Shown piece after piece: positions 1 through 10,857 of a stretch of DNA of 64,000 nucleotides (position 1 is the stretch's first letter; every line of letters starts with the position of its first letter). The DNA is taken from contig NC_058520.1 of NCBI RefSeq assembly GCF_904849725.1, positions 345,399,670 to 345,463,669 of the forward strand, read 5' to 3'. Under the pieces are notes generated by a model, which ran no database searches, was not told the DNA's origin, and worked only from the letters and a program-made list of their open reading frames with translations. Source of the DNA: Hordeum vulgare subsp. vulgare. Lineage: Eukaryota; Streptophyta; Magnoliopsida; Poales; Poaceae. A program made the position numbers and the translations under genes.

Positions 1-224
1 AACGCTAGCCACGCGACCGGCCGAACGTTTCGGCCGGCACGCTGGCGGAAAACGTTTCCCATTTGAATACACAGGTGTATAATTTACACCTGTAACTTAC
101 TGCCCACTGTGTAAATTCAACCCGAAATTGAAACGACGCCCGCGGGTCTGTATTTTTCACCAACATATTTGAAAGAGAAACGGTGATCCAAACAGGGCCT
201 TATTGTACCTAAAAAGAAAGAAAA
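1..224. other. Unassigned left edge
   Basis: I see no coding signal or recognisable element here. A small inverted repeat lies at 71-93 (9-bp stems ACAGGTGTA/TACACCTGT around a 5-bp loop). This stretch could be the outer end of the inverted-arm element that starts near 225, but no terminal motif or target duplication was found. Confidence 0.4.
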
Positions 225-330
225 GTATCGTTTTCCCCTTCAAATCGTGTGGGTGGATCAATTTCCTCCCCGACTCTAAAACCAAATCAATTAGCCCTCC
301 AGTTGTCTAAAACCGGTGCAATTTCCTTCA

Positions 331-623
331 GGCCTCGTTTGGTTAAGGGAGATTGGGGAGGTTTTGAGAGAAAAATCCCCGGAAGGGCCAGAAACCTCAC
401 AGATCCTCGGGCGTTCATTTGGTAGGAGGGGTTTGCTTAGCCCAATCCCCTCCATTCCCCTTCAATCTCTTTCTATCCATGTGTTTCAAAACCCTCCTCG
501 GAGGACTAGTGGAAGCAAAGCCCCGAAGATTTGAAAGGATTGGGTGGAACAAAGGGATTCACCCAATCCCGTGAAATCCCTCCCTCTCAAAACCTCTCCA
601 ATCCTCCTTAACCAAACGAGGCC
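331..623. mobile_element. Tourist-like MITE (293 bp)
   Basis: The ends are inverted repeats starting GGCCTCGTTTGGTTAAGG. About 40 bp of each end pair with only a few mismatches, through a GGTTTTGAGAG block. The trinucleotide TCA flanks both sides (328-330 and 624-626), as expected for a 3-bp target duplication of PIF/Harbinger (Tourist) MITEs, although TTA/TAA is the commoner target. There is no coding capacity; short ORFs crossing it are fortuitous. Confidence 0.75.
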
Positions 624-845
624 TCATAGTTGTTTTGGAGTGGATTTCGGTGGTATTCACGTATTCTCTTGCTCACTCGACAAGCTGAGTAAGCCAAGTT
701 CTTTCCATGGCCATAACTTTACCCAATTCTTCATTTGCAATCTCTAGCTCTCTGTCGCCGCGACGAACCCCAGCTCTTTCCATCGTCGTGACGAACCCTA
801 GTTCCCTTCCTCGTCGCGTCGCGCAACTCAGTCATCTTCCTCGTC

Positions 846-1498
846 GTGGCGCACAGCATGGCATCTGCTGGCTCATCAAGCAGTCATCGGTCCTCGTCCA
901 TGGCGTTCTCGATACAGTTGTCGGTGCCTTACCGGGAGTCACCGATGCAGTACTCGCATGAGAAGTTGTGCCACTGCAATGTCAAGGCTCCCAGGTGGAT
1001 TTCATGGAGCATCGCCAAACTCGGCCGTCGATACTACAACAGCAGCCAATGTCTGGTAAACCAATCCGTGCCCGCCGGTTTTTTGTTGTTTTCTACAGCC
1101 AGTCTCTGCAGCAGTAAAGTTATGGTCTTTGTGCGATCCTCTTGACGAAATTGTTGAAATTGCTTTCTGTTGAATAGGGTCATGAGTGTCGATACTTCAA
1201 GTAGCATGACAATCCCTAGATCAGTTTAACAATAGGTTGCTAGATGATCCGTGTGATATTGTGAATCGGCTGAAGACAAAGGTGATGAAGCTGAAGACCG
1301 AGAAATCACGCTCGAGCATGCCCTGATGGAGGCCAAGTGCAGCATTGGCAATGTTGATGTTTATGTCATGGATTTGAAAGTGTAACATGCTCAAGAATGG
1401 AGGATCTTGCTAAAGAATTTCATAGAAGAGAATTGTTGTACAAAGTTGCCATCTTCTGCTGCATTATCTGTGTTGTTTGCATGGCTTTCACGATGTGA
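846..1498 (+). pseudogene. Relic of a GRF-type zinc-finger / coiled-coil / membrane-anchor gene
   Basis: The first part opens with a Ser-rich stretch (SAGSSSSHRSSS) followed by a GRF-zinc-finger-like block: CHCNVKAPRWISWS and then GRRYY. This resembles the N-terminus of the small plant zf-GRF proteins. Further downstream, in other frames, come a charged helix (LKTKVMKLKTEK, about 1270-1305) and a hydrophobic C-terminus ending at the TGA at 1496-1498 (LLYKVAIFCCIICVVCMAF), which fits the coiled-coil plus C-terminal membrane segment of that family. A GT at about 1055 after the zinc block could be an intron donor. The frame is broken and the NPGRRY motif reads KLGRRY, so it is probably a dead copy. 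It lies between the inverted arms at 225 and 2571. Function in the family is not settled; assignment is by motif memory only. Confidence 0.5.
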
Positions 1499-1509
1499 TG
1501 CAATATGTA

Positions 1510-1669
1510 CTCCCTCCGTACCTAAATATAAGTCTTTTAAGATATTTCATTAGATGTCTACATACGGAGCAAAATAAATGAATCTATACTCTATAGTACG
1601 TCTATATACATCCGTATGTAGTACATTAGTTGAACCTCTAGAAAGACTTATATTTAGGAACGGAGGGAG
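1510..1669. mobile_element. Stowaway MITE (160 bp)
   Basis: The terminal inverted repeats are CTCCCTCCGTACCTAAATAT and its reverse complement at 1650-1669, the signature of grass Stowaway MITEs (Tc1/mariner superfamily). The target duplication TA is present at 1508-1509 and 1670-1671. The element can fold into a long hairpin and has no coding capacity. It sits 12 bp after the stop codon of the GRF relic. Confidence 0.94.
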
Positions 1670-1671
1670 TA

Positions 1672-2470
1672 ATATGTAGTGTTGAAGTGAAGCAAATATG
1701 TATGATCTAGTGAAGAATTTTATTTGAGTTTAAGATTGGTCAATGTTAACTGAATATTGGTCATTGATAACTGAAAATTTTGACTGGAGTTTTCTGAATT
1801 TTGGGGTGTGCACTAGACCGAATGGACACACTTACATAAGCGCATTCAAACTGTAGGTTTTTCCTCTCCACAGGAAATGTTATCATCATCCCTCCCTTGT
1901 AGTCAACCAATCCATCCACTGTCTGAAATTTGCCAAAATAATGAAGTGACACATAAAAGAATTCATCTTGATCTGTCGCCTCGCCGACACCACCTGCCCA
2001 AAAAAAACTTTACAACACTACACAGATAAACAACCACAAACCCCCTCCACCTACTCGATTTGGCTGTCATGGCTGCAAAACCAGTTACCACAAAACCCCT
2101 CCCCTACACGTGCTTCATTTGAATGCCATGGCAATAAACTTTGTTACCACAAACCCCCTCCCCTGATCAAAAATTGTTGGGGAGGAAGAGAAAGAGGAAG
2201 AGGTGCTCACGAGCGGGGGCAACAGTAGAGGTGCTCGACGTGGCCGGCGTGGTTGACGACATGGAGGCAAGGGCGAGCGCGGGCGGCATGGTTGATGCCA
2301 TGGAAGCAAGGGCAAGTGTGGTGGTCAAGGCGGGTGTCGTAGTCGAGGGGAATGAGGGGAGAAATCACCTAAGGATCGCCAATCGATGTAACCACTTGAA
2401 TTGCCTACTCGGCTTGTCCAGTCAGCAAGAGAATAAGTGAAAACCACTGAAATCCGCTCCAAAACTGCTT
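1672..2470. other. Unassigned; short direct repeats and a GC-rich block
   Basis: No gene is supported. Near-identical 21-bp blocks TTACCACAAA(A/C)CCCCTCCCCT occur at about 2086 and 2144. A purine-rich to GC-rich tract at 2170-2350 repeats GACGACATGGAGGCAAGGGC-like units and keeps several frames open by composition alone. This may be internal sequence of the inverted-arm element. Confidence 0.4.
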
Positions 2471-2852
2471 TGAGGGGGGTGTACCGGTTTTAGACATTTC
2501 AGGGGCTAATTGATCCGGTTTTAGACTTGGGGTCGATCCATGAGACATGATTTTAGGGGGGGAAGCGATACATTCCTCAAAATGTAAGAGCGCACATAAC
2601 AGTACTGAGTTTTTCTGTCTCAAGCATATAGTAATTTGTAAATCTAATCGTGCCTCACCGGTACTAGAAAATCTCGGGTGCTGGAATTAGTTGCGGTTGT
2701 ATGTTGGTATGTGTGGTGGTAAAAGTAGGAGCTTGCGAAAGGTGAAGTGTTGGCACCTCCACCCCAAATTGCTTTCTCCATTCAAGTCTTGGTGTCAAAT
2801 TATGAAGTTGCCTCCCCTTTGAGTAAACACTAAACCACATGAAATCTTTTAT

Positions 2853-3317
2853 AAGATCAATACGGATGCATCTTTTCATGAAGATGGGACAAGGGATGTA
2901 GGTGTTGTCCTCCAAAACAATATTTGAGGAAGTTGTTGCGGGAGTGACAAAACCTTTGACCAGTGCTCCCAATGTCGGCTCGGCGAGGCGCTTGCACCGC
3001 TGAACGGACTAGAGTTTGTTAACCAGTTGGGATGCACCAATATTACTTTTGAATTAGATTCATCGGTGTTGACTAGGCATGCAAAGGAGAGTCGGCAATT
3101 TGTAGCCCCTATACAGCAATATTGGCACACATTTTTGCTCGAGCAAGAATGATCACTAATATTATTTTTCTTACTATCCAAGGGAAGCTAATCGGGTAGC
3201 ACTCCATCTTGCAAAAAATGCTATGAGTCAAACAGTAAAGTAATTTGGGATGATGATCCCCCTAGTAGTATTATGCCTTTTGTAATAGCGGGTGTAACTC
3301 CATTGGATAAGAAATAA
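2853..3317 (+). pseudogene. RNase H-like (RVT_3-type) domain relic, probably a LINE 3' end
   Basis: Plus-strand translation in shifting frames shows the plant RNase H-like fold used at the C-terminus of many grass LINEs. KINTDASFHEDGT (first catalytic Asp region) starts at 2853, LAPLNGLEFVNQLGC (the Glu-containing helix) follows near 3000, then YFSYYPREANRVALHLAKNA at about 3165-3222, and a tail WDDDPPSSIMPFVIAG ending with TAA at 3315-3317. There is an in-frame stop near 2926 and at least one shift near 3240. An A-rich stretch at 3339-3347 follows AAGAGGCTTTTCCTT, as in LINE tails. RT and ORF1 are absent, so this is a 5'-truncated copy. Confidence 0.65.
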
Positions 3318-3784
3318 ACACCAAGAGGCTTTTCCTTAAAAAAAGAGTTTCTCTATCTAAAAAACATAACTTAAACCTGAGTTTTTGTGTCAGCGGATAA
3401 AAATATTACCCTAGGGTTTTCTCTACTCACGCAATTCTCACGTCGTTAAGTGCTCCCTGATCTTCGGTTGGGCTTGTTGAAACCCGAGTCTCCCTAACCT
3501 AGTGTGCACTTGGGATGGTCATGGGGTTGGTTAGTCCATCCACCCAGCCTCGGCAACATTGCTGATGACGGTGGAGGGGTAGATTGGATTATTGGTGACT
3601 TCATCAATAGGACCACGTAGCTTTGCAGGAGGCGGAGAGATGGGCAAAGAAGGGATTTATCTTGAAGCAACAATGCGAAACATGAAACTAAAATACGTTG
3701 AACTTGTGGCGCGTGTTAACATTAGGAAACTGTTAGTGCAAATGTGTTTTAGGACATAATGAAGTCCGCGTGGCGGTTAGTGTA
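3318..3784. other. Unassigned spacer between the LINE tail and the Copia LTR
   Basis: After the A-rich LINE tail no motif, repeat or open frame could be recognised up to the start of the Copia LTR. The target duplication of the Copia should lie at the right edge of this stretch, but it cannot be confirmed because the partner 3' LTR is absent from the window. Confidence 0.4.
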
Positions 3785-5153
3785 TGTAAGTGCATCCAGT
3801 ACCCTTGGTGATTTTGGTGGATTGAAGACGTATAGGTTAAGAGGCTAATATGTTTGTGAGTGTACACAGGCTCTATAAGTCGCTGAGTAGTTTGAGTTAT
3901 ACGATGAATATCGTCCCCTAAAAATGTATGTCTTCAGCTGAAGACTTTGGTCTTTCCTTTAAGACTTTGATCGCGAAGAAATTGCGATGAAATTGATATT
4001 CTTCATGAAGATATTGAAGATGAGGATTTCGGTGTGTCCTGAAGAAAACACCATGAAGACTTTGAAGCATGAAGTTTTATTCTTTCTGTTTCATTTTCTT
4101 TACACTTGAGTCATAGGATCGCCGTATTGTTAAAGGGGTTCGAGGTAAAACTACAGAATTATTTTCCTCATTATGCTCAACCCAAGCCTAAATCTTCCAA
4201 AGCCTCAAAATGAGGAATATGAGAGACATGAGGACTTTTACAGTTGAAAGTTCCAACCGTTGACGCGCCTCGCGCCACCTCACTGATCTTATCCACCCAA
4301 AGGTCATATTATTTAAGGGCATTTATGCCAAATCATGTCGGGATGCTCCCAGGCTATAAATAGCCGCCCCCACAACCACTAGCTGGTCGTCCGCTCCGAG
4401 AGAAACTAACACTTGACATTTAGAGCAACCCAAATTCCTCAGAGTCTTCGCGAGAAAATCATCAAGTGAGGAAATACCCCAAACACCAAACACCAAACCA
4501 AAACCAAGTGATTGAGCATCACTGAAGAAATTGTTCCTGTGTGGAACCGACGCTTTTACCTTTGAGGATTGTGTATCCTCCAGGCGGTTAGGCGTCATGC
4601 TCTAGAGCATCGAACAGTTTGTGAGGGTTTGGAAGTCTGCCCTGAAGACTTACCACGAGTGATGGGCGAGGACCGTGTGTCCTTATCTCAAGGAGAATAC
4701 AGTAGGGATTGTGTGTCCTTTTGATTTCAATACCAAGCCGCTCCGAACCAGACGTACAACTATCACAGTAGTTGGAACTGGGTCATCAACAACTGTCTTC
4801 ATCGAACTGCGGGTTCTATTTCTTCAACTCTTTCATTTCCTCAATTGTATGTTGAAGACTTTCATCTGTGATGTTTGAAGAATTTGTATGAAGACTTTCT
4901 ATGAATTTCCTCAACCTCAAATTCTTAACTTGAGTTAATCTTCACCTGCTTACTCTGTACTTGCGAACTGTGCAAATCGAATCTCATAAACTTCATCGAA
5001 GTACTTTGTTGTAGTCGTTTTGCACTCCTGATCCTGCACTATTTCCGCTGCACTAAGTTCATAACTAAGGACTTTCCTCACAAGGAATTTCCTCAGTGAT
5101 GAAATTCTAAAAATCTCCTATTCACCCCCTCTAGTCGATATAACGCACTTCCA
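3785..5153 (+). repeat. 5' LTR of the Maximus/SIRE-like Copia
   Basis: The LTR opens TGTAAGTGCATCCAGTACCC (a start at 3781 is also possible) and ends GCACTTCCA just before ATTGGTATCAGAGC. It is about 1.37 kb, with repeated AAGACTTT/TTCCTCA motifs. The start is by analogy with related LTRs, since no 3' copy is available for alignment. Confidence 0.7.
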
Positions 5154-5155
5154 AT

Positions 5156-5167
5156 TGGTATCAGAGC
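5156..5167 (+). other. Primer-binding site (tRNA-Met) of the Copia
   Basis: TGGTATCAGAGC, the complement of the initiator tRNA-Met 3' end, begins two bases after the LTR end. It fixes the LTR boundary and the plus orientation of the element. Confidence 0.9.
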
Positions 5168-5220
5168 AAGGTACTCCCTTGTTCTGTGTGATTTTGGTTT
5201 AACCACGTGGAGTTTTAGTT

Positions 5221-6413
5221 ATGTCGACCGCAGGTATGATCAAGGTTGCTGCAGGATGTCCTACCTTCGAAGGAAAGGATTTTCCCTACTGGAAGACCAA
5301 GATGAAAATGCATCTTCAAGCTATTGACAATGATCTCTGGTATATTGTGGAACATGGTGTTCCCTCCATCGCTGCTACTATCTCTGCCACTGATGTGAAG
5401 AAGTTCAAGAAACTTGACTCGCAAGCGAAGAATATCATCTGTGGCCATGTGAGCAAAGGTCAGTATGGCAGAGTGAGTGCTTTGGGCACAACTAAGCTTA
5501 TCTGGGATAGGTTGTCCAAAGTCAATGAGGGAGTCTCAACACAGCGTGACTCTCGTGTTGATGTTCTTCACAATCTCTTCAATCGCTTCAAGAGGCTTGA
5601 CAATGAAAGCTGCCAAGATACCTTTGATCACCTCACTGACATCTGAAATGAACTGCAAGCACTGGGAGATAGAGACATCACTGACCATGAAGTTGTGAAG
5701 AAACTGCTAAGATCTCTTGATCCATCATTTGACACACTGGTTCTGATGATTCAAGAATGAAGAGACTACAAAATGCTTGATCTTGCTGATATACTCGAGA
5801 GACTCAATACTCAATAAGAAGAAAAGAGAAATTTGTATGGACCAAGCTACTCAAGACCTCGTGCGCTGAAGGCTAAGGATATTTCCTCATCTGAAGAAGA
5901 AGACTTAGATTGCAACATTGGTGACCTTGAATAATTGGGACAGGAACTTGCTATGCTCGGGAGGAAATTCCAGAAGTTCACAAAGTGTGGCTAGTTCGGT
6001 AAATCTTCAGGAAGAGATATGAGGAAATCGGAATCTTCATGTGAGTATTACAAGAAAAGAACCTGCCACAAATGCAAGAAATCTGGTCACTACATTGTTG
6101 ACTGTCCTTGCTGGGTGAAGGAATCAAGGAAGACGAAATACAAGGATGAAAGTTCTGATGACTCGAAGGAAAAGAAGAAATCTTCAAAGTCCTCATCCTC
6201 AAAGTCCTCATCACACAAGAAGACCAGTTTCAGAAAGGCTCGTGCACTCATTGGCAAGGAAATGGATTCTGAAGAAGAATCTGAGGAATGTGATGAAGAG
6301 GAAGGTTCTGAAGAGGATTCCGAGTCTGGTGTGGCAAGTCTTGCACTGGCTACCACATTCGTCAGCAAGTCAATCTTCAACCTTGAAGAAAATGACAACA
6401 TTATCTACACTGA
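5221..6413 (+). pseudogene. Copia gag (UBN2-type capsid with zinc knuckle), interrupted
   Basis: The ATG at 5221 follows the PBS by about 50 bp. The first 141 codons give a UBN2-type Gag: CPTFEGKDFPYWKTKMKMHL, then LWYIVEHG, and a RVDVLHNLFNRFKRL helix. A TGA at 5644-5646 breaks the frame; further in-frame stops occur before the frame reopens near 6019. A CCHC knuckle (CHKCKKSGHYIVDC) lies at about 6067-6108, followed by a Ser/Lys and Glu-rich linker. The frame is cut at 6413 by the Gypsy insertion and resumes at 44646. Gag would form the particle that packages the element RNA; this copy cannot encode it whole. Confidence 0.85.
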
Positions 6414-9400
6414 TGTGGGGACCCCGACTTACGAGTCGAGATCGCCGAATGAACGTGCTCAGTGATCCGAGAGATCAATACTCACCGAACACACATATAC
6501 TGAATATTAAGAGTCTTACATCCAAGTACCGAATTATTACATCACATGACCGAATGGTTAAGTTCACAAGGTAGGGCCTATAAGGCCAAATCACACTGAT
6601 ACAACTAGTGGCGGAAATCTTAGGGCTAAGCGGGTGCCCATGCCATCAGCCTACACCAACAGGCATTCTGACTGGGAAGCGTCCTAGTTCACAGGACCGT
6701 CTCCGAAGACATATTCTTCTCCAAACTCCGGTCCTTCCATGTATGGTCAATAATATAACTAGTGGCAAGCCAATGAGTACTTTTGAATGTACTCGCAAAC
6801 AACCAATGATATGAAAAATGCAATTGGTAGTATAACAAGTAATATGCAACTTTGGTGGATTGCAACTTAACTATGAATAAACTTGTTCATGGATATGCAA
6901 CATAAACTATATGTTGTTTAGAAGAACAGGTTACACATATCAATATATCTGTCATGGGCTGAACACTCCGGGTTCACCCGATATGCCAAGTCACCAAACT
7001 TGGTCATATCAACTCCTTCATATTAGCACCATTAAACACACACACACACACACACACATACTTGGTTTATGCGGAAATGACGGGACGTAGTTTAAGCAGG
7101 ATTACCCAACTGTCCTTGACCGTGGACACGACTATTCGAATAGTTTTACACTCTGCAGAGGTAGTACGCTGGACCCACGAGATCCGGGAAACTTCCGTGT
7201 CATCCACGACTCGCGGTATATAACATACCTAAGGTAAGCACCCGATCAATGCCTTTCCCCTGACGATACTAGACAAAGAGGTCCACTCGATTGGTACGCC
7301 CACATGTTGTACGTCTTACGAGCATCGACTTTGGACAGTAGCAACCATGCGGGGACCAACGGTGTGCCTGGAACACGTAAAAACGACACAGTCACCCTAC
7401 CTGGCACGACCCCATCACGAGAGTGACCATACATCACTCCCGCCACTAGTAATGTGGCTCTCTGCTAGCACCAACCAGAGTAATCAACAAAGCTCCGTCC
7501 CATAAAGGGGTAACATGGTCGTACATGCAAGGTTGGGACGGTCGACACATCATAAATCTAATCCCATTTCCAAAACCATAAACACACAAAATACACGGTG
7601 CACCACTTCACCAAAAGTGGCCACCTAACTCATCTCACCCTCGGACATTAATGGCACCCGACGAAGTTTTCATAACCTTTGATTTTATACCATCATCATG
7701 CTCATGCTACTATGCTTAGCTCTACTTGTCAACATGATATTAGCGTGACCCTCATAGGTGGTAGGATCATGCTCAAAATGCAAGTGCTCCGGAGGAGCCA
7801 TCGGTAACATCACTTCAATGATTTACCGATACTTATGATCACATGCAACGGAAATATTTGCTACACTAGCATGCAATATAAAATATTCTCAAACATGGTC
7901 AAAGGGCTGCTTGCCTTGGTCAACTAAGAATCCGGGGTCTTCGGGGTCTTCAAGTCCAACTCCTTCGTGAGACGGGGTTTCTATCGTCACTTTAAATAAA
8001 AAGCAATAAGTAGCTCACTCCAAAACAGATCACAAAGTCACTTTAAAAATGTTGTTTAATTCTGATAAATCCATATTGTTATTTTAAAAATATTTGTCTC
8101 TCGTTTAGATGAAAGATTTATTTTAGAAATCCATTTAACAGAAGCAAAACTATTTCAATTAATCCTTTTTATTATTATAAAACAAAATGGTTGTTACAAA
8201 AATTCATCCAAGGGTTCTCTTAAATACTACACATTTTTAGGAAAATTATGGTGGAAGAATAATAAATTTATACTAGATAAATCTTTTTTATAAAAATCAT
8301 TGAAAACCAGGTTTTAAATAAAAAGAAAAAGGGCAACAGCCCTGGCCTGGCTTGGCCGGGGACTGGGCAGGCCGAGTGGCCAGCCAACCAGCCTGCCAAG
8401 GCGCGCGCGCCGTCAGGTTTGAACCTGATGTGCGAGCCCCTCCGGTCAGCGGCTGGGGGAGCGAGGGAGAGAGAGATGAGCCACCGACAAGTGGGGCACA
8501 CCTGTCGGAGTCATCTCCTACCTGTGGACAGAGAGGAGGAGGAGCACACCGGTGTGGCTACCGACGTCCTGAGGCCCTAACAACGAGATGAATGGGTCTG
8601 GCTCGTCGTCGCCTACCTGGTGGTGGTCGAGTTGACAATGGGGGGGCTCTCGTTCACCGGCGACGAGGTGGCCGCGGCGGAGAGGTTTCGGGTGAAGGTG
8701 GTGGTGGCTACGGGCACAGATTCGCTCGGGCGAGACAGGGGAAAGCTTCCTGGGGTCTTGGCGAGTGCGTAGGAGGGAAGAGGGGCTTGAGAACCGCCTT
8801 GTAGCCAGAGATCGACGTAAGGTCCAAGGCGGAGGGGCCTCGATCGATCTCGAGCTCCGGGGCTCTTTCTGGTTGAGGGGGTAGCTAGTGAGGTGATTGG
8901 GGTCTTGGCGAAGTGGAGTGAGAGGTTCTGGAGCAAGGGGAGGGGCTATAAATAGGCCCGCAACAGTGAGACGACTCGGGTGCGCCGGTGATCCCACCGT
9001 GGCGCGCATGGGGGTGCAGAGAGAGGCTGGGGTCGAAACCACGATCTCAGGACGTGGTTTTGGACCTCCGGGACTCACTGCGAGAGAGAGGGAGAGGAGT
9101 GGCATGCATGCGTGGCCGCGCTCCTCTCGCCGAACCTGGTGCGCGCGGGCACGCATCGCCTTGGCTCTCAGCGAGGGAAAGGAGGGGGCCTGGGGGCTGC
9201 CTGATGTAGAGGGGCTGTCGGGGGAGAGGAGAGACACCACGGGGAGGCTTGAACTGGCCGTGGGAGTTGCCCCCACCTCGGTTGCTCTTTGTAGCGTGCC
9301 CAGAGCGCAGCTTTGGCATGCCACGGCATGCTGGTGCGCTCTGGGGTGCCTTGGATGCGTTTGGCCTGTCCTGGGCCCTTGTTGGGAGATGCCTAGTCGT

Positions 9401-10573
9401 TTGAATCCCGTGGGAGCTTCTGCTAGTCAAAGGAGGGAAGGAAAACACGTGCTGTCAGCCTTAGGCTGGAGCTCAAATTGGATTTTTTGGATTTTCTACT
9501 TTGAACCAGAGGAGGGCCACTTGACTGGAGTTGGGCATTGATGCTAGCCACCTAATCTAGGAATTTGAGAGAAAAGGAGTGGGTGTAGCTGGGATTAGGA
9601 GGGGTGCTCGATAGTGGTTTGGGGTGGTTGCACCCTATGACACGCTATGCAACTTAACAGGACTAGTTTTGGGGCATAAACATGAGGCTACACCAAGTTT
9701 GGGCTCCATTGGACAAGTTTAGCTTTGTAAACTTGAAATCATCCCCAAATGACCATATATGTTCCTTCCAAAGGGAGTGTGGGCAAATCAAGTCCCACAA
9801 ATCCCATTTTGGCATGGAGCTCTCATTTGAGGTATTAGGCACCCGTGCAAAGTTTCACCTCCATTGGATAAACTTTGCTATGTAGAGTTGCTCTAACTTC
9901 ATTCTGGACAGAAAGGATTTTGGAATTATTTAGTGACCTTAACCACCTTGGATCAAGGTGAAACTTTATGTGGGCACCAAATATGGCTTAGGAAGGTCAC
10001 TAGAATTTTCTAGGAATTTATGGAGAATATTTCCTTTGGAAATATTTAAAAAGGTCAAAACAGACATAATAGGTTTTCACGGGTTTACTCAATTATTTAT
10101 AATATAAATAGGGTTTAAAGTATTATGTATGGAAAATATATGTCCTTCTTAGTATCTCCAAATTTTCTCAGATTTTTCTAAGGCAGAAAAGTATTTTTCC
10201 ATATAGGAATATCATTTCTGGCCTCGGAAATGGACATGCAAATAAAATAGGAAAATGATTTATAAAATAATTATTTTATGGTTTTGGTGAACTAAAATGG
10301 TTTTAGAACCAAATCACCAACTTTGGATAAGAGCACTTCTTGCCATCAAAGACTTGTAGTGCAACCCAAAGGAGGGTTTTGTTTTAACCAGAAATAAGAA
10401 AAAGGGGTTTTGAGCATATTGTAGTTATGAAAAAAAATGGTTTTGATGGTACTCAATCAATCATACAAGCATTCAATGACAACCATGGCACTCACATCAT
10501 TGATTTTGGAAAAGTTTTAATAAACTCAGATTTTTGAATAAGAGAAGAAGTGTAGTGAAAACAGGGTGTGACA
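6414..10573 (-). repeat. 3' LTR of the Gypsy element (4160 bp, uninterrupted)
   Basis: It matches 31793-33885 plus 42533-44640 in the same order. It contains an (AC)n tract, an AT-rich third and a GC-rich block (8330-9550). A TATTTATAG box on the coding strand (about 8946-8955) is a candidate promoter. Long overlapping ORFs within the GC-rich block (for example a 268-codon minus frame ending at 8518) have no recognisable domain and open in several frames at once, so I treat them as compositional. Confidence 0.9.
7035..7059. repeat. (AC)n microsatellite in the 3' LTR
   Basis: About 12 CA units are present. The equivalent site in the 5' LTR (32415-32456) is nearly twice as long and imperfect, so the tract has changed length since insertion. 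Confidence 0.9.
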
Positions 10574-10596
10574 CACCTATCCCCCTTACAAGAATC
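10574..10596 (-). other. Polypurine tract of the Gypsy element
   Basis: On the minus strand the sequence just before the 3' LTR is TTGTAAGGGGGATAGGTG followed by TGTCACACC. This purine-rich run is the expected plus-strand primer site and confirms minus orientation. Confidence 0.85.
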
Positions 10597-10616
10597 TCGT
10601 CCCCGAGATTCCTAAG

Positions 10617-10853
10617 CTAGGTGCTAAAAATGTACGGAAACTCAGATCGGAGATAGTCTTCACGCTCCCATGTTGCTTCTGCTTCGGTGTGGTTGCTCCA
10701 CTGAACCTTGAAATACTTGATGGTGCGGCTTCTGGTGCAATGTTGTGCTTCATCCAAGATACAGATCGGCCTCTCATGATAAATGAGATCTGGCTGAAGG
10801 TCGATGGCATGATGGACAATGTCCTTATAAAGATATGGACGATTTGGCGCTTG
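10617..10853 (-). pseudogene. Gypsy pol C-terminus with chromodomain (severed from the rest of pol)
   Basis: The minus-strand frame starts at the GTAGA target site and runs through LQAPNRPYLYKDIVHHAIDL to a chromodomain-like end with VQWSNHTEAEATWERE and the stop TAG at 10617-10619. These aromatic and acidic positions are typical of the chromodomain of chromovirus integrases, which targets insertion to marked chromatin. The rest of integrase lies at 26293-27725; the Angela element 10858-26287 separates them. Ignoring insert and duplication, the frame is uninterrupted across the site. Confidence 0.85.
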
Positions 10854-10857
10854 TAGA

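Larger units (their letters stand above)
225..2571. mobile_element. Possible non-autonomous DNA element with ~100-bp inverted arms
   Basis: The segments 225-325 and 2471-2571 are imperfect reverse complements. Both run in the same order through GTATCG, a C-rich stretch, GGATC, a TCTAAAACC box, ATCAATTAGCCC and TCTAAAACCGGT. Sub-terminal arms of this kind around 2.1 kb of unrelated DNA suggest a DNA transposon (Mutator-like or similar) that carries a captured gene piece, because a GRF-zinc-finger relic lies between the arms. I could not define exact ends, a TSD or a transposase, so the class is undetermined. The interior also holds a Tourist-like and a Stowaway MITE, presumably later insertions. 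Confidence 0.42.

Noticed and set aside
2664..3181. Minus-strand ORFs of about 100 codons
   Set aside because: The plus strand carries a clear RNase H-like relic here; the minus frames are shadows.
5156..5167. tRNA gene fragments at TGGTATCAGAGC sites (5156, 31777)
   Set aside because: They are 12-bp primer-binding sites next to LTR ends; no tRNA-like fold surrounds them.
8897..9541. 214-codon plus-strand ORF as a gene
   Set aside because: It lies in the GC-rich part of a Gypsy LTR, overlaps long frames on the other strand and has no domain.
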